From contig CAMDQO010000011.1 of assembly GCA_945906105.1 (NCBI GenBank), positions 1 through 64,000 of the forward strand: a stretch of 64,000 nt of DNA, in the 5' to 3' direction. Under the pieces are notes generated by a model. The model was given only the letters and a program-made list of their open reading frames with translations. It was not told the origin of the DNA and ran no database searches. The stretch is from Novosphingobium sp. Chol11 (GTDB lineage: Bacteria; Pseudomonadota; Alphaproteobacteria; Sphingomonadales; Sphingomonadaceae). This document shows, in pieces, positions 47,946 to 56,889 of this stretch. Within the stretch, counting starts at the first letter, position 1. Each line of letters opens with the position of its first letter. Made by a program: the position numbers and the translations under genes.

Positions 47946-48844
47946 GATTGGTCTCTCTCCCTCGGATGTGCGTTACGATAGACATCCAGCAAGGTCGCCG
48001 CATCCACTTTCGTATAAATCTGAGTCGAACCAAGGCTGGCGTGACCGAGCAGTTCCTGCAAACTGCGCAAATCTGCTCCGGCACCCAGCAGATGCGTGGC
48101 AAAACTGTGCCTTAGCGCATGGGGCGTGGCGCTGGGGGGAAGGCCGATGGCAATGCGCGCGCGCATCATCGCCTTCTGCACCATGCCTTGTGAGAGCGGC
48201 CCACCTCTCGCCCCTCGGAATAGCGGTTTATCGCGATCCATCGGCCACGGGCTCTTGGCGAGATAGTCTGTCACCGCATCGCGCACGATGGGCAACAGCG
48301 GCACGACGCGCTGCTTGCCGCCTTTGCCAGTGACAACAATCGTCTCGCCCAGCGGCAGCGCACCGCCAGTGAGTGAAAGCGCCTCGGCAATGCGCATGCC
48401 TGCGCCGTAAAGGAGGAGCAGCACCGCCCGGTCGCGCGCGCCGATCCACTCATCGGCGGCGTCGTCATGTACCGTGGCGGCCAGATGCACCGCCTCATCG
48501 GGCGTGACCGGACGCGGCAAGCCCTTCTTGATACGCGGCCCGCGTAGGCGCGGCGGTGCAGGATCGGCCATGCCTGACTGTTCACGGGCGAACCGGATAA
48601 AGGCTTTCAGTGCAGACAATTCGCGCGCCGCAGAGACATTGCCGATCCCGTCCGCTCGGCGGCGGGCAAGCTGACCGCGCAAGGCACCGGCATCCAGCCG
48701 GGCGAGGGCGGGCCAATCCACAGTCCCCAGTTGCTCCAACAGCCGCGCTGCGGTGGCTACATAGGCGCGCACGGTATGCGGCGAACGGCGGCGGCTATCC
48801 GCTAGGTAGGATTCCCAGCTTGCGAGTGTCTGTGCGCTGTTCAT
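47942..48844 (-). CDS. xerC: Tyrosine recombinase XerC
   Basis: A 300-residue site-specific recombinase that resolves chromosome dimers at dif with XerD. The catalytic set is complete: Arg151, Lys177, His242 and Arg245 in HALRHSFATHLL, His268 and the nucleophile Tyr277 in QIYTKV. The N-terminal SAM-like DNA-binding domain covers residues 1-105. It overlaps hemW by 4 bases. No dif site was recognised in this window. It is a chromosomal Xer, not a phage integrase, judging by its operon context. Confidence 0.93.
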   Translation of the reverse strand: MNSAQTLASWESYLADSRRRSPHTVRAYVATAARLLEQLGTVDWPALARLDAGALRGQLARRRADGIGNVSAARELSALKAFIRFAREQSGMADPAPPRLRGPRIKKGLPRPVTPDEAVHLAATVHDDAADEWIGARDRAVLLLLYGAGMRIAEALSLTGGALPLGETIVVTGKGGKQRVVPLLPIVRDAVTDYLAKSPWPMDRDKPLFRGARGGPLSQGMVQKAMMRARIAIGLPPSATPHALRHSFATHLLGAGADLRSLQELLGHASLGSTQIYTKVDAATLLDVYRNAHPRERDQS

Positions 48845-49995
48845 TCGCCCACCACCAGTTCCGCAGGCACCAGTTCACCCAGCAGCGCATCGAGCAGCGG
48901 CATGCCTTGGCCGGTCACGCCAATCCGTGTTCCCCGCTGCCAGGTCAGCCCTTTGGTTGCATAGAACGCGAGGCGGTCAGGATCGCAGAGCTGATCGGGT
49001 GTCATGCCAAACCGGGCGGACAATGCCCCAAGGTCAAGCCCCTCGGTCAGCCGCAAGCCCATCAGCATGGCCTCGCTCGCTTGTTCGCGCAGACCAAGGT
49101 TGCGGCTCTCGGCAATGCCGTGGCCATGCCGTGCCACCGCTGCCAGCCAGTTCTCCGGCTTCTTGTGCCGCACTGTTGCCTCGCCCAGCCGCCGTCCGTG
49201 CGCGCCGGGGCCGATACCCAACGTATCGCGGTATTGCCAATAGGCCATGTTGTGGCGACTCTTCTCGCCCGGCTTGGCGTGATTGCTCACCTCATAGGCG
49301 GGCAGGCCATGATGTGCTGTGATCTGCCGGGTGAGCGTAAAAAGATCGCCCCCGCTATCATCATCGAGCGGCGTGAATGCTTTCTCACGCACCATGGTCG
49401 CGAACTTGGTGCCCTCCTCGATGGTCAGCTGATAGAGCGAGAGGTGCCCGGTGCCGAGCGCGATAGCGCGCTCCAGCTGCGCTTGCCACGCCTCGGCACT
49501 CTGGCCGGGAAGGGCATAGATCAGATCAAAACTGACTCGCCCGAAGTGCTGCTGGGCCAGGTCCAGCGCCGTGAGGCTTTCGGCAACATTGTGCAGGCGG
49601 CCAAGAAATTGGAGCGCTTCATCATCCAGCGATTGCAGCCCCAGCGAAACGCGGTTCACCCCGGCAAGGCTGAGCGCCGCGAAATTCGCCGCCTCGACCG
49701 ATGAGGGATTAGCCTCCAGCGTGATCTCTATGCCGGGAGCAAAGCCGAACAGCCGCTCCGCTTCAGCCAGCAGCGAAGCCACCAGCCCAGGCGGCATCAG
49801 CGATGGTGTGCCGCCGCCGAAAAAGATGCTCTCCAGAGCCTCACCGCCCGCAATCTCTGCCTCATACCGCATATCGGCGATCAGCGACGCCTCCCACAGC
49901 GCATGATCCACCCCATCGCGGACATGACTGTTGAAGTCGCAATAGGGGCATTTCTTAAGGCAGAAGGGCCAATGGATATAGAGCGCGCGGGCCAT
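48841..49995 (-). CDS. hemW: Radical SAM heme chaperone HemW
   Basis: A 384-residue radical SAM protein. The cluster motif is C-x3-C-x2-C at Cys12, Cys16 and Cys19 (FCLKKCPYCDFNSH). FFGGGTPSLM and the VNRVSLGLQSLDD segment are family markers. HemW proteins lack coproporphyrinogen oxidase activity and deliver heme. It is an operon gene between the lipoprotein gene and xerC. Confidence 0.94.
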   Translation of the reverse strand: MARALYIHWPFCLKKCPYCDFNSHVRDGVDHALWEASLIADMRYEAEIAGGEALESIFFGGGTPSLMPPGLVASLLAEAERLFGFAPGIEITLEANPSSVEAANFAALSLAGVNRVSLGLQSLDDEALQFLGRLHNVAESLTALDLAQQHFGRVSFDLIYALPGQSAEAWQAQLERAIALGTGHLSLYQLTIEEGTKFATMVREKAFTPLDDDSGGDLFTLTRQITAHHGLPAYEVSNHAKPGEKSRHNMAYWQYRDTLGIGPGAHGRRLGEATVRHKKPENWLAAVARHGHGIAESRNLGLREQASEAMLMGLRLTEGLDLGALSARFGMTPDQLCDPDRLAFYATKGLTWQRGTRIGVTGQGMPLLDALLGELVPAELVVGE

Positions 49996-50006
49996 GGTTC
50001 GCCTGC

Positions 50007-50378
50007 CTAATGCGAGGGAATCTCGAAATCACCGTATAGCCTGTAGAGTCCTGCTTCCCCTAGAACAGTATATTTCCCAGCGGGGAGTGTCGTTGCAGAA
50101 ACCTTGCCCTCAAAGCCTTCAGGAATCCGGGGGAATGAAATGCTTTTCTGACATACCTGCGCATGGTTCTGGTTCCGAACGTTCCAGTGAATAACGGGTT
50201 TACTGCTTTCATAGGCAGAGTAAATTGTCAGGGAATTGATGCACTGCTCCCCTCTAAGCTCTTCGCTGAGCGCGAAACTGACCTCGCTGGCACCAACGAC
50301 CGTAATATCGAAATTAGATCCTGGTTGGCAGCCGGGAAGACATGCCAGTGAGAAAGCGAGGGTCAGGCGAGCCTTCAT
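50007..50378 (-). CDS. Small lipoprotein of unknown function embedded in the rdgB-hemW operon
   Basis: A 123-residue exported protein with a lipobox LPGC (Cys17) after a short hydrophobic stretch. The mature part has two cysteines ([15 protein letters not shown]) and reads as a beta-rich domain ending [12 protein letters not shown] do not recognise it. Its start overlaps the rdgB stop by 4 bases and it ends 11 bases before hemW, so it is tightly built into the operon. Its base composition is lower in G+C than its neighbours, and hemW and rdgB are usually adjacent without such a gene. Confidence 0.7.
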   Translation of the reverse strand: MKARLTLAFSLACLPGCQPGSNFDITVVGASEVSFALSEELRGEQCINSLTIYSAYESSKPVIHWNVRNQNHAQVCQKSISFPRIPEGFEGKVSATTLPAGKYTVLGEAGLYRLYGDFEIPSH

Positions 50379-50998
50379 TGGCCAAACTGATCCTTCACCA
50401 GCTTGGCAAACGCATCGGCGCGGTGGCTGATCTTGTGCTTCTCTTGCGGATCATGCTCGGCGAATGTTCGCGTCTCTCCCAGCGGCACGAACACCGGGTC
50501 ATAACCAAAGCCCATCGTTCCGCGCGGCGGCCATGTCAGCGTGCCGTTGGCGCGGCCTTCATAGACGGCGGTTTCGCCATCGGGGGTGGCGATGGCCAGC
50601 ACACAGGCGAACCAGCATGAACGATCAACATCGGGGCCATGCTCGCAGAGCAGGCCTTCAACCTTGCCCATCGCCATGTACCAGTCACGCCCAGAAGGCC
50701 CCTCAAAGCGCTGCCGTTCGGCCCAGTCAGCTGTGTAAACACCGGGCCGTCCGCCCAGCGCCGCAACGCACAGCCCGGAATCATCCGCCAGTGCCGGAAG
50801 CCCCGAAGCCTGCGCCGCCGCGCGCGCCTTGATCAGCGCGTTTTCGGCAAAGGTGATGCCGGTCTCCGGCGGCTCGGGCAAGCCAAGCGCACCGGCGGAG
50901 ATGCAATCGACCCCGAACGGTGCCAGCAATGCGGCAATCTCCTTGAGCTTGCCCGCGTTATGCGTCGCGATGACGAGCTTGCCGCCGATCTTGCCCAT
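50375..50998 (-). CDS. rdgB: Non-canonical purine NTP pyrophosphatase (RdgB/HAM1)
   Basis: A 207-residue enzyme that hydrolyses dITP, XTP and ITP to keep them out of DNA. The signature [14 protein letters not shown] is at the start, with the [22 protein letters not shown] segment near residue 67. The length is normal. It lies downstream of rph, separated by a 158-bp gap filled by a hairpin repeat. Confidence 0.94.
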   Translation of the reverse strand: MGKIGGKLVIATHNAGKLKEIAALLAPFGVDCISAGALGLPEPPETGITFAENALIKARAAAQASGLPALADDSGLCVAALGGRPGVYTADWAERQRFEGPSGRDWYMAMGKVEGLLCEHGPDVDRSCWFACVLAIATPDGETAVYEGRANGTLTWPPRGTMGFGYDPVFVPLGETRTFAEHDPQEKHKISHRADAFAKLVKDQFGQ

Positions 50999-51019
50999 GA
51001 GAAATCTCCTACCTCGTTA

Positions 51020-51147
51020 ATCCTCCCCTGGAAGGAGAGGTGGCAGTCCGAAGGACTGACGGAGGGGTGTTACCGCTGGCGTGGATACCCCTCCGCCTCC
51101 CCCCGGATCAAGTCCGGGGTCCGGCACCTCCCCCACAGGGGGAGGAT
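51020..51147. repeat. Dispersed intergenic hairpin repeat, copy 2
   Basis: Homologous to 17571-17690. AGAGGTGGCAGTCCGAAGGA plus CTGACGGAGGGGT parallels the first copy, and the outer arms CCTCCCC/GGGGGAGG (near 51022 and 51137) pair. An extra inner hairpin CCCCGGA-TCAAG-TCCGGGG (near 51101-51119) is not in copy 1. It fills the spacer between rdgB and rph. Confidence 0.85.
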
Positions 51148-51156
51148 TGAATGTGT

Positions 51157-51873
51157 TTACCGCCCCGTCGCCGCAGCCTGAGCCGCAAAGATGCCGTCAC
51201 AGCCGATGCGCGCCAGACGCAGCAGGCGCAGCAGGCCTTCTTCGTCATAGGTCGCGCCTTCTGCGGTGGCCTGAACCTCGGCAATGTGGCCGCCTTCGAT
51301 CAGCACGAAGTTAGCGTCAGCATCAGCCGAGCTATCCTCGATATAATCAAGATCGAGCACCGGGGTGCCCTTGAAAATACCGCAGGAAACAGCAGCAACC
51401 CGCCGCGTCATCGGATCTTCGAGAATCGCGCCAGAGGCCATCAGCTTGTCGATGGCGATGCGCAGCGCCACCCATGCGCCAGAGATCGAGGCAGTACGCG
51501 TACCGCCATCAGCCTGAATGACATCGCAATCGAGCACGATCTGGCGCTCGCCCAGCTTCTTCATATCGACCACAGAACGGAGCGAACGCCCGATCAGCCG
51601 CTGGATTTCCTGCGTGCGGCCAGATTGCTTGCCCTTGGCCGCTTCACGGCTGCCGCGCGTGTGTGTAGCGCGAGGAAGCATCGAATATTCGCCCGTCACC
51701 CAGCCTTCGCCCTTGCCGCGCAAAAATGGCGGCACCTTTTCCTCAACCGAGGCGGTGCACAGCACCTTGGTATCGCCGAAGCTGACCAGCACCGAACCTT
51801 CGGCATGGATGGTAAAGCCTGTCTCGAATGACAGAGCGCGCATTTCATCGGGGGCACGGCCTGAGGGACGCAT
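51157..51873 (-). CDS. rph: Ribonuclease PH
   Basis: A 238-residue phosphorolytic 3'-5' exoribonuclease that trims tRNA 3' ends. It begins [20 protein letters not shown], and the family core is visible ([23 protein letters not shown]-type [37 protein letters not shown]). The ATG at 51873 is standard. It is divergent from hrcA in many alphaproteobacteria; here an orphan gene lies between. Confidence 0.95.
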   Translation of the reverse strand: MRPSGRAPDEMRALSFETGFTIHAEGSVLVSFGDTKVLCTASVEEKVPPFLRGKGEGWVTGEYSMLPRATHTRGSREAAKGKQSGRTQEIQRLIGRSLRSVVDMKKLGERQIVLDCDVIQADGGTRTASISGAWVALRIAIDKLMASGAILEDPMTRRVAAVSCGIFKGTPVLDLDYIEDSSADADANFVLIEGGHIAEVQATAEGATYDEEGLLRLLRLARIGCDGIFAAQAAATGR

Positions 51874-51921
51874 ATTATTCTCCGGGTGGTGTGAAAGCGC
51901 CGCCATAGCTATGAAGTCGAC

Positions 51922-52683
51922 ATGAGCAAAGGTTTCCGCAGATTTCTTGCAACATCCGGGGTGCTGGCGCTAATCGGCGCTTTTGGCTTTGTTGCAATGC
52001 CACGCGATTGCGACAGGTCAGTGAAAGGCGATCTGGAGCTTAACACTTGGGTCGCCAACATTTGGGCTCGCGCAACTGGCGGTGAGGTTGATTGTGATCC
52101 ATGGAGTCGAGTCGAGTCGGATAGGCCGATTGGCGCGATAGCAATCGAATATTCAATCAATGCCTATGCTGGCCCCGCGACGACGCAAATCTATGTAAGG
52201 CCTGATGGTCGTGGTTTTGTGTTCAGCGAAGCGTTTCCAAAGTCTCCGTACAAGTCACCTGATGATGCATTGGCGAAGATCGATAGTAGCGATAACCAAA
52301 ATTCCTTCACGTTTGATGACGTGGAGATATATCGCAAAATACGTTCTCTCCTCGCGCCATTGCGTAACGCGACGGGCCAAGACATGCTCCAGCTATCCCC
52401 TGATCGAAAATTTAAACTTCCGGGCGTTGAAGGAAAATACGTGCTGGATTGTCCTCAGTCAGCCTACCACTCGTCCGTAACCATTTTTTGGACGGGCAAT
52501 TTTTATTACGAGTACCCAGGCGATTTGTCATATTTCAGTTCTGGCCCTGCTGGCTCTCATTGCTTTCCCTTGGTAAAAGCGGGAAAAAGGCTGGCTGAGG
52601 CCAATCGTCTAGCCTACCAAAAATTGCCGAAAGAGTTGATGCAACGCTGGGAAAGAGAATACGAAGCGACCAAGAACAAATAA
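51922..52683 (+). CDS. Exported or membrane-anchored orphan protein between rph and hrcA
   Basis: A 253-residue protein with an N-terminal hydrophobic segment (residues 11-27, [15 protein letters not shown]) that may be a signal anchor. The rest is mixed, with four cysteines (Cys30, Cys58, and two in the C-terminal half, around LDCPQSAYH and GSHCFPLV) that could form disulphides. I do not recognise a domain. G+C is about 52% in the lines I counted, below neighbours. Its stop is only 3 bases before hrcA, so hrcA translation may depend on it. Confidence 0.7.
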   Translation: MSKGFRRFLATSGVLALIGAFGFVAMPRDCDRSVKGDLELNTWVANIWARATGGEVDCDPWSRVESDRPIGAIAIEYSINAYAGPATTQIYVRPDGRGFVFSEAFPKSPYKSPDDALAKIDSSDNQNSFTFDDVEIYRKIRSLLAPLRNATGQDMLQLSPDRKFKLPGVEGKYVLDCPQSAYHSSVTIFWTGNFYYEYPGDLSYFSSGPAGSHCFPLVKAGKRLAEANRLAYQKLPKELMQRWEREYEATKNK

Positions 52684-52686
52684 CTC

Positions 52687-53745
52687 ATGCCCAGCCCACC
52701 GATCACCGAACTGAACACCCGCGCCCGCGAGATTTTTCGTCAGGTGGTGGAGAGCTATATCGCCACCGGGCAGCCGGTTGGTTCGAAACTGCTTGCTGGA
52801 GCCAAGACTGCCACAGGGGTGGGGCTGAACCTGTCTCCCGCATCGATCCGGTCAGTGCTCTCTGATCTGGAACATCTCGGACTGCTCGCCGCGCCGCACA
52901 CCAGCGCTGGGCGGATGCCGACCGAGCAAGGCCTGCGCCTGTTTGTCGATGGCATGATGCAGGCCGCCGAACCGACCTTGGCTGAGCGCACCGCGATCGA
53001 GCGGCAACTGACCACACCTGGGCCGATCGAAGCCTCACTCGCTGCGGTCAGCTCGGTTCTCTCCGATCTTTCCGCCTGTGCCGGTGTGATCATGGTCCCG
53101 CGCCGTGAGCCACGTTTACGGCAATTGCAGCTGGTAGCCTTGTCGCCCGGCCGTGCGCTGGCCGTGCTGGTGAGTGAGGACGGTGGAATTGAAAACCGCG
53201 TCGTCGAACTTACTGCGGATGTTACGCCTTCGATGCTGGAGCAGGCCTCCAACTATATCACTGCGCATCTGGGCGGGCGCACACTGACCGAAGCCTTTGC
53301 CCTGATCCGCCAGCAAATCACCACTGGCCAAAGCGCGCTCGATGCCGCCAGCCGCGATCTGGTGACACGCGGGCTGGCGGTGTGGACCGAGGATGCTGCG
53401 CGCCGCCCGGTGTTGATCGTGCGCGGTCAGGCGAATTTGCTCGATGAGGCGGCCTTGACCGACCTTGAGCGGGTGCGCCTGCTGCTCGATGATCTGGAAA
53501 ACAAGCAAAGCGTCTCAGAACTGCTTGATGCCGCGCGCGAGGCCGAGGCGACGCGCATTTTCATCGGCGCGGAGAACCGGCTTTTCGCGCTTTCCGGCTC
53601 ATCCGTCATCGCTTCGCCCTATCGGGATCGCGAAGGAAAAGTGGTCGGCGTGGTGGGAGTTATCGGGCCGACGCGGTTGAATTATGCGCGGCTAGTCCCC
53701 ATGGTAGATTTCACCGCTCACTCGCTGGGCAAGCTCATTGGTTAG
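52687..53745 (+). CDS. hrcA: Heat-inducible transcription repressor HrcA
   Basis: A 352-residue repressor of chaperone operons. The N-terminal winged helix (TELNTRAREIFRQVVESYIA, then TGQPVGSKLL and LSPASIRSVLSDLEHLGLLA) and the downstream GAF-like region are complete, ending VGVIGPTRLNYARLVPMVDFTAHSL-like sequence. No CIRCE operator was seen in this window; its targets may be groE elsewhere. No clear ribosome site precedes the ATG, because the orphan gene ends 3 bases upstream. grpE follows 17 bases later. Confidence 0.95.
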   Translation: MPSPPITELNTRAREIFRQVVESYIATGQPVGSKLLAGAKTATGVGLNLSPASIRSVLSDLEHLGLLAAPHTSAGRMPTEQGLRLFVDGMMQAAEPTLAERTAIERQLTTPGPIEASLAAVSSVLSDLSACAGVIMVPRREPRLRQLQLVALSPGRALAVLVSEDGGIENRVVELTADVTPSMLEQASNYITAHLGGRTLTEAFALIRQQITTGQSALDAASRDLVTRGLAVWTEDAARRPVLIVRGQANLLDEAALTDLERVRLLLDDLENKQSVSELLDAAREAEATRIFIGAENRLFALSGSSVIASPYRDREGKVVGVVGVIGPTRLNYARLVPMVDFTAHSLGKLIG

Positions 53746-53762
53746 CTGGAATTTTGAACACC

Positions 53763-54332
53763 ATGAATGACGATACAAAGCCGCAGGAAGACCCGGCGGT
53801 CGCTGAAGAACTGAAGGGCGTTCCCGAGGAGTTTCTCGATGGCGGGGAGGGCGCGGCCCAGGCCGATGAGCTTGCCCTGCTGCGCGATCAGGTCGAATCG
53901 GCGAAGCAGGACGTGCTCTACGCCAAGGCTGAAACGCAGAACGTGCGCCGCCGTCTGGAAAAAGACATCGCCGATGCGCGCACCTATGCCGCAACCGGTT
54001 TTGCCCGCGATATTCTTTCGGTTTCGGACAATCTGGGACGTGCGCTCGATTCGATCCCGGCTGAACTGCGCGCGGATGACAAGTTCAAACACCTCGTCGC
54101 GGGGATTGAGGCTACGGTGCGTGAACTGGACAAAGTGTTCGGTCTCCACGGCATCAGCCGCATCGCCGCCATGGGCCTGCCGCTCGATCCCAACCAGCAT
54201 CAGGCGATGCTGGAAGTTCCCTCGAACGATGCCGAACCCGGCACCGTGTTGCAGGAATTGCAAGCTGGTTTCATGATCAAGGACCGCCTGCTGCGCCCGG
54301 CGATGGTGGCGGTGGCGAAGAAGCCGGAGTGA
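53763..54332 (+). CDS. grpE: Nucleotide exchange factor GrpE
   Basis: A 189-residue co-chaperone that releases ADP from DnaK. Acidic N-terminal residues are followed by a long coiled-coil (residues 38-75, with AETQNVRRRLEKDI) and the beta domain (NQHQAMLEVPSNDAEPGTVL, LQAGFMIKDRLLRPAMVAVAK). The ATG at 53763 is preferred to a TTG 9 bases upstream. It lies 17 bases after hrcA. Confidence 0.96.
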   Translation: MNDDTKPQEDPAVAEELKGVPEEFLDGGEGAAQADELALLRDQVESAKQDVLYAKAETQNVRRRLEKDIADARTYAATGFARDILSVSDNLGRALDSIPAELRADDKFKHLVAGIEATVRELDKVFGLHGISRIAAMGLPLDPNQHQAMLEVPSNDAEPGTVLQELQAGFMIKDRLLRPAMVAVAKKPE

Positions 54333-54335
54333 GGA

Positions 54336-54797
54336 TCAGGGCCGGTTGAGCGCCTTGATACGATCAACGATTTTAAGAACTTCTCGTTCAATTTCGTGAA
54401 GCTGCCTGAGTGTAAGAATTCTGACGCTAGGATAAGTTTCGCAGGCATTTTGCGAGTTTGTGAACATGGCGGACGGAGTGCCGTCTATGTTGCTTATCTG
54501 CATATGGCTGTGAACAATATCTGCTCGAACAGGCAATAAATCTTTGATTTCTGCCACTAGCAGAGCCAGTTTGTGAAGATTAGCAGTGGCAATTTGAGAA
54601 ATTCCTGTGATTTTCGCGAACTCGTCCAGCTTCGGACGAAAAGGTTGGTTTTTTGGCGGCTCATTGTTTGCTGCTTTCAGAAGCTTGCAGACAATGGCCT
54701 CAAGATTGGCGAAAGCATCGAGCACCTGGCTCCGTGGCTGAACGAATTCAGCTGTTCTTGCCAAATCTTGTAAATCAGGGTTGGGTTCACAATTCAT
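54336..54797 (-). CDS. Hypothetical protein (AT-rich gene after grpE)
   Basis: A protein of about 153 residues with a helical pattern (LQDLARTAEFVQPRSQVLDA, LDEFAKITGISQIATANLHK, LRQLHEIEREVLKIVDRIKA). The start is unclear: ATG at 54797 is used, but the frame stays open and protein-like for another 28 residues to TTG codons near 54880. Line 54541-54600 is about 42% G+C by hand count, far below the region. I recognise no family. It is convergent with grpE, with 3 bases between them. Confidence 0.6.
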   Translation of the reverse strand: MNCEPNPDLQDLARTAEFVQPRSQVLDAFANLEAIVCKLLKAANNEPPKNQPFRPKLDEFAKITGISQIATANLHKLALLVAEIKDLLPVRADIVHSHMQISNIDGTPSAMFTNSQNACETYPSVRILTLRQLHEIEREVLKIVDRIKALNRP

Positions 54798-54921
54798 CGG
54801 CTCACTCTGACTGGCTTGGAAAAATTTTGCGTTAATCGCTGTGGCGGCGTGGTAATATCTTTCTATCTGAAGGGCATTTTGCAACAAACCTGTCGGAATT
54901 ATACCGCCCGGAGAGCACCCC

Positions 54922-55722
54922 ATGAACGTCACAAACAAAGTCATCCTCATCACCGGTGGTGGTGGCGGCATCGGTGCGGGAATTGCTGAGGCTTTTGTCG
55001 AGAAAGGCGCGCAGGTTGCCATCACCGACATCAATTTGGCCTATGCTCAGGCTGAGGCCGAGCGGATCGGCGGGGGCACCCTTGCACTCCAGCATGATGT
55101 GACTTCGCCGGAAAGCTGGGCCGAGGTCAAAGCGGCCGTCGAGGCACAAATCGGCCCGGTCGATGTGCTGTGCAACAATGCCGGCATCTCGCTGCCGTTC
55201 AAGCCGATGGAAGAGATCACCCTCGATCAGTTCAACCGGGTCATGGCGATCAACGTGCGCGGCGTGTTTTTAGGCTGTACGCTGTTCATGCCCGAAATGA
55301 AGGCGCGAAAATCCGGCCACATCGTCAACACATCGTCGGCCAACGGCATGATGCCGCACGGGACTTTCGCCGCCTATACCGCGACCAAATTCGCGGTTGC
55401 CGGTCTGTCCGAGGCAATCCGCATGGAGCTGGAACCGTTCGGCGTCGGCGTTTCGATCCTCTATCCCGGCCTCACCCGCAGCCGTATGTCGGAAGGACAG
55501 ATGCACGATCTGCCGGACGCCATCAAAGCGGCGATTGCTGGCAAGATGATGGAGCCGGTGTGGTTGGGCCGGGCGGTGGTGCGGGCGGTGGAGAACAACG
55601 AACTCCACATCGTCACGCATCCCGATCACCTTGATGCCCTGAAGGCACGGATGGATACGCTGTACGCGGCCTTTGGTGAGCCAGCGCAGCCCGATTTCGC
55701 CGGTGGACGCATCAACGACTGA
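54922..55722 (+). CDS. Short-chain dehydrogenase/reductase
   Basis: A 266-residue classical SDR oxidoreductase. The cofactor loop is TGGGGGIGAGIAEAF (residues 11-25), followed by the Asp of a probable NAD site (ITDIN), NNAGIS, and the catalytic Ser in VNTSSANGM and Tyr-x3-Lys in AAYTATKFAV. The substrate is unknown. It is divergent from the preceding AT-rich gene and ends at the convergent HExxH gene, next to it. Confidence 0.93.
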   Translation: MNVTNKVILITGGGGGIGAGIAEAFVEKGAQVAITDINLAYAQAEAERIGGGTLALQHDVTSPESWAEVKAAVEAQIGPVDVLCNNAGISLPFKPMEEITLDQFNRVMAINVRGVFLGCTLFMPEMKARKSGHIVNTSSANGMMPHGTFAAYTATKFAVAGLSEAIRMELEPFGVGVSILYPGLTRSRMSEGQMHDLPDAIKAAIAGKMMEPVWLGRAVVRAVENNELHIVTHPDHLDALKARMDTLYAAFGEPAQPDFAGGRIND

Positions 55723-56214
55723 TCAGAACGGCAGCAGTGCTTCCAGCAGCTCGGGTTCAGGCGCACCCGGCACCGGCTGGCCGATGCGTGCCATGAAGGC
55801 GTGGCGGACAATTTCTGCCTGCTGCTCGATCCCATAGCGGGAAAAGGCGCGGCCGGGCCGGTAGGTGTAATGATAGCGGCAGAACGGATGACGCATTAGC
55901 GGCAGGTAAAAACGCCCTTTAACCTGTGCTTGCCAGACGTGCACCATCTCGTGAATGAACAGGCCTTTCAGAGCCGATGATTCACCCGAAAAATCATCGC
56001 TATATGTATGATTTTTCGGGTGAAAATGCAAGTGTCCGCACGGCGCCATGATCACCAGGCGCGGTTGGAAAAGGAACCACTTGCGCCGCCGCACCCGCAC
56101 CGGCGCGGTGTCAATAGCATCACCGAACACTGAGCGAACGAGCGCCACTTCACCCTTGGTCAGCGCTCGCTCACCGCCCGCCGGGCAGGCGCAGTACACC
56201 GAGATCGCGGACAC
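55723..56214 (-). CDS. HExxH-motif protein ('vgr-related' type)
   Basis: A 163-residue protein with the zinc-metallopeptidase-like motif HEMVHVWQ near residue 88 and a third possible ligand region around YGIEQQAEIVRHAF, in which Glu or His could complete the site. Another stretch, PCGHLHFHPKNHTYSDDF, is His-rich. Similar sphingomonad proteins are annotated as vgr-related; there is no VgrG spike domain here. No signal peptide is visible. It may be an active protease, but no substrate can be named. Confidence 0.75.
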   Translation of the reverse strand: MSAISVYCACPAGGERALTKGEVALVRSVFGDAIDTAPVRVRRRKWFLFQPRLVIMAPCGHLHFHPKNHTYSDDFSGESSALKGLFIHEMVHVWQAQVKGRFYLPLMRHPFCRYHYTYRPGRAFSRYGIEQQAEIVRHAFMARIGQPVPGAPEPELLEALLPF

Positions 56215-56219
56215 AAGCC

Positions 56220-56702
56220 CTAGCCTGCCGGTTTTTCCGCAGCACCAGCCGGAACCACCGGAAGATCAACACCCGCCTTCTGGCCATCATCAAAGTTCAG
56301 GGTCAGCGTGGTATTGGTGCCCTTCTTGATCAGATCAGTCAGCCCAGTGACCATCACGTGCTTGCCGCCCGGAGAAAAAACCAGCGACTGATGCGCGGGA
56401 ACAACCGTATTGCTGAGGTCTTGCATGGTCGATCGTGCGCCCATGTTCAGCGTCTCATGCATCATCGCCATCCCCGCACCACCGACGTCGACCGTCAGAA
56501 TTTTGGCGGGCTGATCGGTTTCATTGTTGACCGAAAAGTATGCAGCAGCCGGATTTCCTGTAACTGCAGGCAGGACAAGCCGCGCATCGCTGATGGTAAT
56601 GCCGCTCTTGGCGTTGCTGACTTTGTGTGTGCTCGTCTGCTGATTACAGGCCGTAATCGCGAAAGTGGCAGCAAGCATCAGGGACAGTCGGAACGCACGC
56701 AT
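56220..56702 (-). CDS. Copper chaperone PCu(A)C-like lipoprotein
   Basis: A 160-residue periplasmic copper carrier. The signal peptide ends in ITAC (lipobox, Cys19). The copper-binding pattern is largely present: [15 protein letters not shown] in the middle and [10 protein letters not shown] further on, giving the H/M set typical of PCu(A)C proteins that load cytochrome oxidase. The final ~15 residues are Pro/Ala-rich. It sits between the HExxH gene and dnaK, read on the minus strand. Confidence 0.9.
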   Translation of the reverse strand: MRAFRLSLMLAATFAITACNQQTSTHKVSNAKSGITISDARLVLPAVTGNPAAAYFSVNNETDQPAKILTVDVGGAGMAMMHETLNMGARSTMQDLSNTVVPAHQSLVFSPGGKHVMVTGLTDLIKKGTNTTLTLNFDDGQKAGVDLPVVPAGAAEKPAG

Positions 56703-56759
56703 ATTCTGGAGCCTTTCGGGACAGATTCAATTTGCAAGCACAGCTAGTGCTCCCAATCC

Positions 56760-56787
56760 CTTGTGCCAAGCAAAAGCGAACCTATAT
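56760..56787 (+). promoter_or_regulatory. Heat-shock (RpoH-type) promoter of dnaK
   Basis: CTTG at 56760-56763 is followed after 17 bases by CCTATAT at 56781-56787, which matches the alphaproteobacterial RpoH consensus (CTTG-N17-CYTATNT). It lies 103 bases upstream of the dnaK start. Confidence 0.75.
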
Positions 56788-56889
56788 CGCGCTCTAATTG
56801 AACTGCGTAATCGAGCCGCCGATGCGCCTTGCCTTATCAGGGAGGTGCCCAGCGCGGCGTCAACACATGAAGCGAGGAATAGGGTTCTA

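Noticed and set aside
47942..48844. Tyrosine recombinase as a phage or island integrase
   Set aside because: It is in the hemW-xerC-ACT operon and reads as housekeeping XerC; no attachment site is near.
52600..52690. CIRCE operator upstream of hrcA
   Set aside because: No TTAGCACTC-N9-GAGTGCTAA match was found there or elsewhere in the heat-shock block.
55723..56214. Type VI secretion VgrG
   Set aside because: Protein is 163 residues without spike repeats, and no tss genes are in the window.
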